From contig NZ_JAAQPI010000016.1 of the NCBI RefSeq assembly GCF_011683955.1, forward strand, positions 62,001-126,000: a stretch of 64,000 nt of DNA, given 5' to 3'. The translations under genes were made by a program, and so were the position numbers. Position 1 is the stretch's first letter; each line of letters begins with the position of its first letter. The DNA comes from Pseudomaricurvus alkylphenolicus (GTDB lineage: Bacteria > Pseudomonadota > Gammaproteobacteria > Pseudomonadales > Cellvibrionaceae). This document shows, piece by piece, positions 57,009-64,000 of this stretch. Below the pieces are notes generated by a model, which searched no databases, was not told the origin of the DNA, and saw nothing but the letters and a program-made list of their open reading frames with translations.

Positions 57009-58433
57009 ATGAACCTGACTGACACCTTTCCTTTCGATTCGGTAGAGCCCGGATATTCCATGGAGCTATCGGGTGGCAGCACCCACCGAGTTACATTTGA
57101 GTGGGAATTCGTCGATGGCGACTTACCACCTCTTTTTTACGCCTACACAGAAGCGGGTCGACTGGAGTTTGGTGAGCTGACCGGTGACAACACCCAGCAA
57201 CTGGTGTTTACACCTGAAGAAGATGACATCTATTATTTTGTTACCGAATTTTCCGGGGCTACAGCACAACCGCCTTTGGAAACTCAATTGAGTTTTGAAA
57301 CCCTAGCTGATGACTACGCGGACAACATCAATACCAGCGGTCTTATTTCTGTAGCCGAGGCGATTGACGGTATCCACGAAACTGCAGGAGATTCCGATTG
57401 GTTTCGCGCGGATCTAATCGCCGGCACGACCTATCAATTCGTCGCTCAATCTGAAGCTACGATACTGCAACTCACCGCATTCAGTTCCGATGAAGCTGAA
57501 TTTGGTGGTGACGAAGGTGGTGAGCGGATTGAAATGGGTTCTTTGGACTTGCTAAGCGGAAACAGTGCTCTTACCCTCACGCCTTTGGAGAACAGCACTT
57601 TTTACGTCGAGGTTTCCGGGATCGCCACGGGGGAGAACAATACAGACTACATCCTGTCTCTGAACACTATCGAGGACGATTTCTCTGACAATCTGAACAC
57701 AACCGGGCTACTCAGTCTGGAAACCCCCTTGCAAGGGATCATTAACGCACAGGACGACGCCGACCTTATACGCATGCAATTGGATGCCGGAAAAACCTAT
57801 CAGATTACGTTGCACAGCGAAGACCCTTTGGCACCAGCCCCCTACCTCGAATGGTTTTCGCTCACCGATGGGCAGGGGGTTACTGCGCTGGAATCTGGTG
57901 ATCAAGCTGTGATAACGATTTCACCGGACTTATCGAGTGAGTACTTTCTACGGGTAGAAGACAGCCATAACGGCGAAGGCTTTAGTGCCTATCACTATGA
58001 ACTCAGCCTTGAAAATATGTCCAATATAGACGCTCCTGATCATCTTGACATGGTTGAGAGAGTTGCGCTCCTGTATGAAGCCGCACTGGATCGAAAACCC
58101 GGGGAAGCCGGATTGAACTACTTTGTTGGTGATGTTCGAAGCGGGCAGACCTTGCAACAGATCGCCAACAGTTTTTATCGCTCAGAGGAATTCCGTAACA
58201 AATTTGAGAGCTTTACTGACGAGGCCTACATCGAGCAGCTGTACCATAATGTGCTGGATCGCGCACCGGAACAGCAAGGATTCGAATATTGGCTAGATCA
58301 ATTGCAGGCCGGCTTAAGCCACGCCGACATTCTGGTCAGTTTTGCAGATTCCGCTGAAAATCGCTCCAATTCTGCCGATTGGCTGGATGATTTGGTCTAC
58401 CAGGCCGATACTGATATGTGGTTGCTCGTCTAA
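57009..58433 (+). CDS. PPC-like/DUF4214 protein, likely secreted (474 aa)
   Basis: Residues about 10-345 consist of three beta domains; two share the pre-peptidase C-terminal (PPC)-like pattern DD(Y/F)(A/S)DN(I/L)NT(S/T)GL ... DWFRADLIAGTTYQF. The C-terminal 120 residues hold two DUF4214 repeats (ALLYEAALDRKPGEAGLNYF, QLYHNVLDRAPEQQGFEYW), common in type I-secreted proteins. No classical signal peptide and very acidic, which fits type I export. An ATG at 56862 would add 49 residues but lies in the promoter region. Confidence 0.72.
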   Translation: MNLTDTFPFDSVEPGYSMELSGGSTHRVTFEWEFVDGDLPPLFYAYTEAGRLEFGELTGDNTQQLVFTPEEDDIYYFVTEFSGATAQPPLETQLSFETLADDYADNINTSGLISVAEAIDGIHETAGDSDWFRADLIAGTTYQFVAQSEATILQLTAFSSDEAEFGGDEGGERIEMGSLDLLSGNSALTLTPLENSTFYVEVSGIATGENNTDYILSLNTIEDDFSDNLNTTGLLSLETPLQGIINAQDDADLIRMQLDAGKTYQITLHSEDPLAPAPYLEWFSLTDGQGVTALESGDQAVITISPDLSSEYFLRVEDSHNGEGFSAYHYELSLENMSNIDAPDHLDMVERVALLYEAALDRKPGEAGLNYFVGDVRSGQTLQQIANSFYRSEEFRNKFESFTDEAYIEQLYHNVLDRAPEQQGFEYWLDQLQAGLSHADILVSFADSAENRSNSADWLDDLVYQADTDMWLLV

Positions 58434-58450
58434 AGAGGAGGCACTCCGTC

Positions 58451-58651
58451 GTGGATGCCGTTCAAGAGACCCAATTACAATGTCCCTATTGCTGGCAGAC
58501 CTTCACGACTCTGGTGGACACCAGCGAGGCCAATCAGACCTATACCGAAGACTGCCAGATCTGCTGTCGACCGATGGTTTTTCTTGTACAGGCAGCAGCC
58601 GATGGACAGGTTACCCTACAAGTTTTTCGCGAAGATGACGCCACCTGGTAA
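58451..58651 (+). CDS. CPXCG-motif cysteine-rich protein (66 aa)
   Basis: Family pattern CPYC ... VDTSE ... YTEDCQICCRPM of small zinc-ribbon proteins of unknown role found in many proteobacteria. GTG start behind GAGGAGG, 17 bases after the previous stop, so co-transcribed with the DUF4214 gene. Nearest convergent gene is the SelD fusion. Confidence 0.8.
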   Translation: MDAVQETQLQCPYCWQTFTTLVDTSEANQTYTEDCQICCRPMVFLVQAAADGQVTLQVFREDDATW

Positions 58652-58682
58652 CGGGCGTTGTCTATGGGTGACGAAAAATGGT

Positions 58683-60950
58683 TTACGAAAGCTGGACACG
58701 ACCCTCACCACAGTTCGCCGGCTCAGTCACCTCACCGATAATCACTGCGTCGGGATATCCGTTTTGCTGCAAACGCTCCAGGCAATCGCGTGCCTGTGGC
58801 GCCGGCACGCTGGCCAGCAGTCCTCCGGAAGTTTGAGGGTCGAATAATAGCGGATAAAACGCATGGTTTTGATGCTTCTGAAAATCAGCAATGGCGTATT
58901 CCAGCCGCTGGTTCTGACCCTGCAGGCTGCTGACAAAGCCCCGCGCTACTGCCTCTGCGGCACCCGCCAGTATCGGTAGCGACTCGAGACAAAGAGTTGC
59001 TCCCATCTCTGCCGGTTTCAACATTTCCACCAAATGCCCGAGCAGACCAAAACCGGTAACGTCGGTACAAGCCGAAGCCATATGGTCGGCAAATATTTCA
59101 CCGGCGCCGCGGTTTGACAGCAACATGGCGTCAATCGCCGCTTCGATGCTCTGGCCCTTGGCCTGCAGTTGTCTGAATGCGGCAAACAGCGAGCCAGTGC
59201 CAAGAGGCTGGGTAAGTATCAGTTGGTGGCCGGGTTGCGTCGAATTCTTGCGCAGTAAACTCTGCTCAGACACACAACCATTGACGGCAAACCCCATACT
59301 GAGTTCGAGCCCTTCACTGGTGTGGCCACCAATCAATGCGCACTGGTTGGCGTTTAGTACCGAAACGGCACCGCTCAACAATTGCAGCAGATCTCGCTCG
59401 ACCAGAGTTTCGGCGGCAAAGGGCAGGGTGGCGATTGCCAGAGCGCTGTGGGGCTTTGCGTTCATCGCAAACAGATCACTAAGGGCATGTTCCGCCGCGA
59501 TCTTCCCGAGCAAGTAGGGATCGTCCAGCAAAGCGCGAAATACATCGACACTCTGCAGCAGCAACTGGGAGGCGCCTGTTCGAATTGCCGCCGCGTCGTC
59601 AGGGCTGTCGAGTCCAAGCACAACCCCATCGTGATGACACACCTGCAAACGCGCCAACACACGACTCAGCACTGCGGAACCCACCTTGGCGCCGCAACCG
59701 CCGCAGCGCATGGCTTGATGTTCCCTGATTTGCGAAGCGTCCATCAAGACTTCGGGCACCTCTGCGTCGGGCTGCTTCTCCATCACATCGAGATCACTGA
59801 ACATCGCCATAAAGCGACGGTCGATTCGGTCTTTCCAGCGCCAGACCCAAGCTCCGGAAACCGTCGGCAACGGCAAGTCGGCTCTGGTACCCAAGGCCCA
59901 GCGTTCACCGCACGCCAGCAAACTGAGAAATCCGGATTGAGGCTTATACACCTTCAGAGGACGTTGAAGCAGGTAACGACGCAGGTTTTCAAACAGCACC
60001 GGCCCTTGGCGCACGGCATACACCCCGGCACGGGGGCGGGGCGTCTGCAGCTGCATAGCCGTATCACCGGTCGCGAAAACAAAGTCGTGACTGCAACTTT
60101 GCAGATTCTCATTGATGGCAATAAAGCCCTTATCATCCACCCGCAGTCCCGACTGAGCAGGCCAGTCAGACGCCCGCGCCTGAGTACACCAGAATACCCG
60201 GTCAGCCTCTATAAATTCTTCTCGCCGGTCCTGCTCAATGAGTAGTCCGTTCGGCTTAACCTCCACTACCTCAGTGGATTGCGAAACCTCAACGCCTGCT
60301 TGACGAAGTCTTGCCGCCATCTTCACCTGCAGAGATTTTGGGTATCCCTCCGGCTGCCCAGTACCACGTTGTACCAGGCGGCACTGCACTGGTCGCTGAA
60401 TCGCTGGGTCTGAATCAATAGCGTGGGCCATCGCCAGTACGATTTCCACACCGGCGGCGCCCCCGCCAACGACTGCCAAACGCAATGGCGTATCCGCCTG
60501 CGTAGCGCGTAACAAATCGCGCAGCGCCAACCAGCGGGGGTAAAAACTTGCAATCGGCTTCACAGGAATACTGTATTGTGCAGAACCCGGTACGGACAAT
60601 TCGGGCGTAATGCCCGTATTGATGGAAACACAGTCAAATCCCAGTGGTGGTCGCTGATTAAACAAAATCTCCCGTTGTTGGCTATCTATACCTACAACGG
60701 TGTCCTGAATAAATCTTACCCCGGCGGCCTGGCACAAGCGGGGGAGATCAATATGGGTGTGTTCCAATTCATAATGCCCTGCCACCAGGCCCGGCAGCAT
60801 ACCGGAGTAGGGCGTCAGGGCCTGAGGCGAAACCAGCGTGACACGTACCCCCGGGAGAGGTTGCATTGCCCACATTTTTATCACGAGGGCGTGACTGTGG
60901 CCTCCGCCGACCAGTACCAAATCCTTGTATAAGTGAGTTGCCGTTTGCAT
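58683..60950 (-). CDS. selD: Selenide, water dikinase fused to an N-terminal FAD/NAD-binding oxidoreductase (755 aa)
   Basis: Makes selenophosphate from selenide and ATP. The C-terminal half (from about residue 405) is SelD, with the active site in MRCGGCGAKV (Cys about 419, Lys about 422) and DDAA, GGHTSEG, and FGLLGHLVEM blocks. The N-terminal 390 residues are a type-II NADH dehydrogenase-like flavoprotein (LVGGGHSHAL, VVGGGAAGVE, FVFATGDTA). This fusion is known in bacteria; the oxidoreductase may supply reduced selenium. It is last in an operon with phosphonate-type transporter genes. Confidence 0.93.
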   Translation of the reverse strand: MQTATHLYKDLVLVGGGHSHALVIKMWAMQPLPGVRVTLVSPQALTPYSGMLPGLVAGHYELEHTHIDLPRLCQAAGVRFIQDTVVGIDSQQREILFNQRPPLGFDCVSINTGITPELSVPGSAQYSIPVKPIASFYPRWLALRDLLRATQADTPLRLAVVGGGAAGVEIVLAMAHAIDSDPAIQRPVQCRLVQRGTGQPEGYPKSLQVKMAARLRQAGVEVSQSTEVVEVKPNGLLIEQDRREEFIEADRVFWCTQARASDWPAQSGLRVDDKGFIAINENLQSCSHDFVFATGDTAMQLQTPRPRAGVYAVRQGPVLFENLRRYLLQRPLKVYKPQSGFLSLLACGERWALGTRADLPLPTVSGAWVWRWKDRIDRRFMAMFSDLDVMEKQPDAEVPEVLMDASQIREHQAMRCGGCGAKVGSAVLSRVLARLQVCHHDGVVLGLDSPDDAAAIRTGASQLLLQSVDVFRALLDDPYLLGKIAAEHALSDLFAMNAKPHSALAIATLPFAAETLVERDLLQLLSGAVSVLNANQCALIGGHTSEGLELSMGFAVNGCVSEQSLLRKNSTQPGHQLILTQPLGTGSLFAAFRQLQAKGQSIEAAIDAMLLSNRGAGEIFADHMASACTDVTGFGLLGHLVEMLKPAEMGATLCLESLPILAGAAEAVARGFVSSLQGQNQRLEYAIADFQKHQNHAFYPLLFDPQTSGGLLASVPAPQARDCLERLQQNGYPDAVIIGEVTEPANCGEGRVQLS

Positions 60951-60969
60951 ACAGGGTCAGATCAATAAA

Positions 60970-62469
60970 TCAAAGGGTTTCGGGTGTGGTATTGAGGTGT
61001 AAGCGCCTGCGCCAGTACCTTGCCAAAGCATCCGCCAGCATATTCAGTAGCGCCGAACAAATGATCAGCAACGCGGCGCGGTCAAATCGAAACTCTTCAA
61101 AGGCAGAATCGATATAAAATCCCAGCGTCGCGAACCCGAGCATACCGAGGATGGCCGATTCACGCATAATCACTTCCCAACGATACAACAGCAACGCCAG
61201 AAATTGCCGGAACATGCGCGGTAGCACCTCATAAAAATACAGATTCACGCCGCGCACCGCATCTTGCCGCAAACTGAGTGATTCACTGAATCGTCCCACC
61301 AGATGAGCCACAATCGTACCGTTGTGCAGCGCCAGCGCCAAGAGCGCGGGCAACATAGAGGGGCCCAACACGATCAGCCCCACAAACGCCAGCAGATATT
61401 CCGGCAGTGTGCGGCCAATGATCAAAAAGGCATCGCCAAACCGTCGACTCCAGCCCCGTACAAAATGCGGAGAATTGAGAGGAAAACACAAAAGTGCGAA
61501 CATGGCGGTCACCAAAAGCGCAGCCATTCCCAGGATCAGAGTATTGATTACCCCAGGTTGTAACTGCTGCTGCCATAACAGCGTCAGCCACGACCATAAT
61601 TGTGCCTGGCTATTGTTTCGCAAAGGTGCCGGTACAATATCTACAGTAAAAAAACGCCAGGCCCCATCCCATGAGACTTCAACCACCGGGGGCAGAAGTA
61701 AAAAAGCGGCCAGCAAATATACAGGCAGTAAAGCTCGTCGCAACCAAAAGCGTAAAGTGGCGATCAATAACAGCAACACATACAGCAGGGCAGCCCCTTC
61801 CTGGTAGCGCCCCTCCCGCAACGCACTTTCGAGGTAGAACCCCAGTGTCGGCAATCCCACAAATCCGAGTATCACCGAAGAGCGCACCATGCATTCAAAA
61901 CGATAACTGCAGTAGGCGCACAGCGAACGCCAGGCCAGGGGCAGGGTGGTATAGAAAAAAGCGCTGATATGGTCTGCCACCAGTAAATTGTTGCGCGGTT
62001 GAGGTGACACCTCCTCGAACAACTCACCAAATATCTTGGCAAGAATACCCGCATAGGGAATTGCGAGAGCCAGTACGCCGGTGAGAGTGCTCAACCCCAT
62101 CACCTGCAGAAAGATAAGCGCCCAGAACAGCTCGTGTATACCCCGTATAAACGCACAAAATGCCCGCACCACCGCAAGCCGATAAACCAACGACAACAGA
62201 AAACCGATAAGGGTTGCGAGCGCCATTGCCTGAAAAGCAAAACTCAAGGTATTGAGCAACGCCTCAACAAACACGTATTGATCCGGGATGCGTGGCGATA
62301 ACAGCCCAAGCCCCATGCGTGTGAGTTCCAGCCCCGGTTCCGGTGAAATAATTTCGATATCTGCCAACAGCAGAGCCATCACACCGACCAACGTCAGCAA
62401 GGCGGCCGTTCGGCTCAGTGGTCCCAACGCCGTGCGATAGTGAAACTCGTGAGCGGAGGAAATCGACAT
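60970..62469 (-). CDS. PhnE-like ABC transporter permease, doubled (499 aa)
   Basis: Two permease halves in tandem, each with the PhnE end block: SVILGFVGLPTLGFYLESAL (about residue 195) and SAILGMLGFATLGFYIDSAF (about 440). About twelve membrane segments in all. A single chain thus replaces the usual homo- or heterodimer. It sits 19 bases before the SelD fusion and 21 bases behind the ATPase gene, in one operon. Confidence 0.87.
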   Translation of the reverse strand: MSISSAHEFHYRTALGPLSRTAALLTLVGVMALLLADIEIISPEPGLELTRMGLGLLSPRIPDQYVFVEALLNTLSFAFQAMALATLIGFLLSLVYRLAVVRAFCAFIRGIHELFWALIFLQVMGLSTLTGVLALAIPYAGILAKIFGELFEEVSPQPRNNLLVADHISAFFYTTLPLAWRSLCAYCSYRFECMVRSSVILGFVGLPTLGFYLESALREGRYQEGAALLYVLLLLIATLRFWLRRALLPVYLLAAFLLLPPVVEVSWDGAWRFFTVDIVPAPLRNNSQAQLWSWLTLLWQQQLQPGVINTLILGMAALLVTAMFALLCFPLNSPHFVRGWSRRFGDAFLIIGRTLPEYLLAFVGLIVLGPSMLPALLALALHNGTIVAHLVGRFSESLSLRQDAVRGVNLYFYEVLPRMFRQFLALLLYRWEVIMRESAILGMLGFATLGFYIDSAFEEFRFDRAALLIICSALLNMLADALARYWRRRLHLNTTPETL

Positions 62470-62490
62470 GAGGAACTCAGGTCATTTCCA

Positions 62491-63228
62491 TCATTGGTAG
62501 AGCGCCTGGAGATCGCTCTGGTTGATATCGAGGGCAGGGGTGTCCAGAACCACCTTGCCCTCCACCAGGCCGATAATACGGTCGCAAAAACGCAGCGCTT
62601 GCCCGGTGTCGTGTAATGACAACACCAGGCTGTCATGACGTTTGCAGATAAATTCAAGCACCTGTTGGGCCTGGAAAGCATCCAGCGCTGACACGGGCTC
62701 ATCACCCAGAAAAATTGGCTGGCGCTGGAACACCGCCCGTGCCACCGCCGTCCGTTGCTGCTGCCCGCCGGACAATTGCTCAACGGCTTGGCTAAGCAAA
62801 TGCTCCAGGCCAAGTTCAACACTGAGTTTTCTCACCTGTTGCCAGGGCTCCCGCCAGGGGCGTACGAGGTTGGCAAGGTTATAAAAAACACCGTGGCGAT
62901 GCAGAGCCCCCATATAGATATTGTGGTAAACACTCAACATGGGGACGAGACCGGCGTCCTGAGGGCACCAGGCACACTCGCTCTGCATCTGTTGGCGCAG
63001 TGCGCGGAGCACGGTTGATTTGCCCGCACCGGAGTGCCCGACCAACGCGACCCGTTCACCGGCATGGATGCTGAAGTTCAGATCCCGGACAACGGGGCGA
63101 TCCTGATAATACAGAGTCTGCCCCTTGAACTGCGCTATAACCTCACCACTGGTTCGAGCCCGCTGGGCCCCAGTCTGAGCATCCGTCACAGAGGGATTTA
63201 TTTGGCTCACCCCGGCCTCATTAGCCAT
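62491..63228 (-). CDS. PhnC-like ABC transporter ATPase (245 aa)
   Basis: Walker A GHSGAGKST (64-72), signature LSGGQQQR, Walker B FLGDEPVSALD, and a late switch His. Pattern closest to PhnC ATPases. ATG at 63228 overlaps the end of the binding-protein gene by eight bases; a TTG one codon earlier is possible. Energises the doubled PhnE-like permease. Confidence 0.9.
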   Translation of the reverse strand: MANEAGVSQINPSVTDAQTGAQRARTSGEVIAQFKGQTLYYQDRPVVRDLNFSIHAGERVALVGHSGAGKSTVLRALRQQMQSECAWCPQDAGLVPMLSVYHNIYMGALHRHGVFYNLANLVRPWREPWQQVRKLSVELGLEHLLSQAVEQLSGGQQQRTAVARAVFQRQPIFLGDEPVSALDAFQAQQVLEFICKRHDSLVLSLHDTGQALRFCDRIIGLVEGKVVLDTPALDINQSDLQALYQ

Positions 63229-64000
63229 CAATCAGTCCGATGGTGACGGCCGTATCGCGAATCGGACGATAATCGTCATTGTCGGCTTTGACAAAGGATT
63301 GTCGGGGGAACGCCTCAAGCAGTTCAGGGTCATCGATAGCCAGCAGTACGGACTGAATGCGGTCGGCAAAGCCCGCCCCAAATCGCTGATCAACATCACC
63401 GCGTACGCTCCACTGGTAGTCAGGGTAGGCGGGGGTTTGCCAAATGACGTCGACTTTATTGCGATCAATTTTGCCATCGGCCAAGGCTCGTTCCCAGACT
63501 TTATAGTTCACTGCGCCCACTGCGTAGGCCCCGGATTGCACCAGTGCGATGGTACGACTGTGATCGCCGCTGAACCCGACGCGGTCAAAGGCTTTGTCCG
63601 GGGCCTGTCCGAGGTGTTTGCGCACATAAAACTCCGGCATCAGTCGCCCCGACGTGGACCCCTTGGATCCGAAGGTAAATGTCTTGCCTTGTATGGCTTT
63701 GGGGAATTTGTCACCCGTACTCTGCCCCAGCAATCCGCTGCTGTGATGGGCAATCAGGTAGGTCTTGAAGAATTGATCTTCGTAGCCCTGGGCAATGGCC
63801 CGGCTGCCGGAGACCAGATCACGGGCTTTAACCCCCGACAAGCCACCGAACCAGGCCAGCTGTACCTGATTATTGCGAAACGCCGTTACGGCAGCGGCGT
63901 AACTTTTAACTGGCACATAGGTCACCGGTACACCCAGCTCACGCTCCAGGTAGCGGGCAACCTTGCCAAAGCGGGCCTGCAGTTGCGATTCATCCTGATC
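63221..64000 (-). CDS. PhnD-like substrate-binding protein, 5' end cut by the window
   Basis: The frame is open to the last base, so the true start lies outside. 259 C-terminal residues are seen. The blocks LQARFGKVARYLERELGVPVTY (in parts), AVTAFRNNQVQLAWFGG, and GSKGSTSGRLMPEFY are typical of PhnD/PtxB-type periplasmic binding proteins for phosphorus oxyanions. The ligand may be phosphonate, phosphite or, given the operon with SelD, a selenium compound. Confidence 0.88.
   Translation of the reverse strand, partial: DQDESQLQARFGKVARYLERELGVPVTYVPVKSYAAAVTAFRNNQVQLAWFGGLSGVKARDLVSGSRAIAQGYEDQFFKTYLIAHHSSGLLGQSTGDKFPKAIQGKTFTFGSKGSTSGRLMPEFYVRKHLGQAPDKAFDRVGFSGDHSRTIALVQSGAYAVGAVNYKVWERALADGKIDRNKVDVIWQTPAYPDYQWSVRGDVDQRFGAGFADRIQSVLLAIDDPELLEAFPRQSFVKADNDDYRPIRDTAVTIGLIDG

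Noticed and set aside
59382-60245. 287-codon plus-strand frame opposite selD
   Set aside because: Shadow of the SelD fusion, which has clear motifs throughout.
1-64000. Search for insertion sequences or transposases
   Set aside because: No transposase-like protein or terminal inverted repeats of IS type were seen on either strand.

Overview
The window is almost entirely one prophage (about bases 1 to 54.8 kb; its left end lies outside the window) followed by about 9 kb of chromosome from what looks like a marine gammaproteobacterium. That guess rests on a SelD fused to a flavoprotein, a phosphonate-type ABC transporter, an RsmA/CsrA world and general protein style; the genus cannot be named from the sequence alone. 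The right end of the prophage is the 3' half of a tRNA-His gene (54784-54833) with its own terminator. The intact tRNA and the integrase are therefore expected beyond the left edge.

Layout of the prophage. (1) 16-8805, minus strand: a lambda-like leftward operon of small unknown genes, a lipoprotein, a CsrA, and a recombination module (SSB, DEDD exonuclease, YqaJ exonuclease, RecT). It is read from a clear promoter at 8839-8867 that overlaps operator sequences. (2) 8842-10449: immunity region with pL, a signal-peptide protein gene with its own promoter, a CI-like repressor, pR and Cro. (3) 10.5-17.2 kb, plus strand: replication genes of O/P type with a lambda-style iteron origin inside the O-like gene, then a nin-like block (NinB-like, RdgC, HNH/Ref-like, RuvC-like resolvase) ending in a Q-like antiterminator and two terminators. 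(4) 17.4-19.4 kb: lysis cassette (holin, M15 endolysin, a tiny lipoprotein, and a lipase). (5) 19.4-22.9 kb: receptor-binding and tail-fibre type proteins. (6) 22.9-49.2 kb: podovirus morphogenesis: small and large terminase, portal, scaffold, N4-gp56-type capsid protein, P22-like tail proteins, then a string of internal or ejection proteins. The string ends in a 2886-residue polyvalent protein with two metallopeptidase-like motifs and an LPD38-like region. (7) 49.2-54.6 kb, mainly minus strand: accessory genes (a two-helix potassium channel, a secreted EndA-type nuclease, a second divergent CsrA, an XRE regulator, several zinc-ribbon or unknown small proteins), and next to the attachment site a GIY-YIG nuclease fused to a helix-turn-helix.

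Chromosomal part, 54.9-64 kb. A seven-helix membrane protein overlaps a FabH-like ketosynthase gene, and the ketosynthase faces a DUF4214/PPC-type secreted-looking protein across a promoter region with a perfect inverted repeat. After a small CPXCG-type protein comes an operon read right to left: phnD-like (cut by the window edge), phnC-like, a doubled phnE-like permease, and the SelD fusion, which suggests that this transporter may serve selenium metabolism.

The observations I consider most worth following are the giant dual-zincin ejection protein, the ion channel / EndA / CsrA2 accessory cassette, the lipase in a lysis cassette without a recognisable spanin pair, the iteron origin, and the phnDCE-selD operon.
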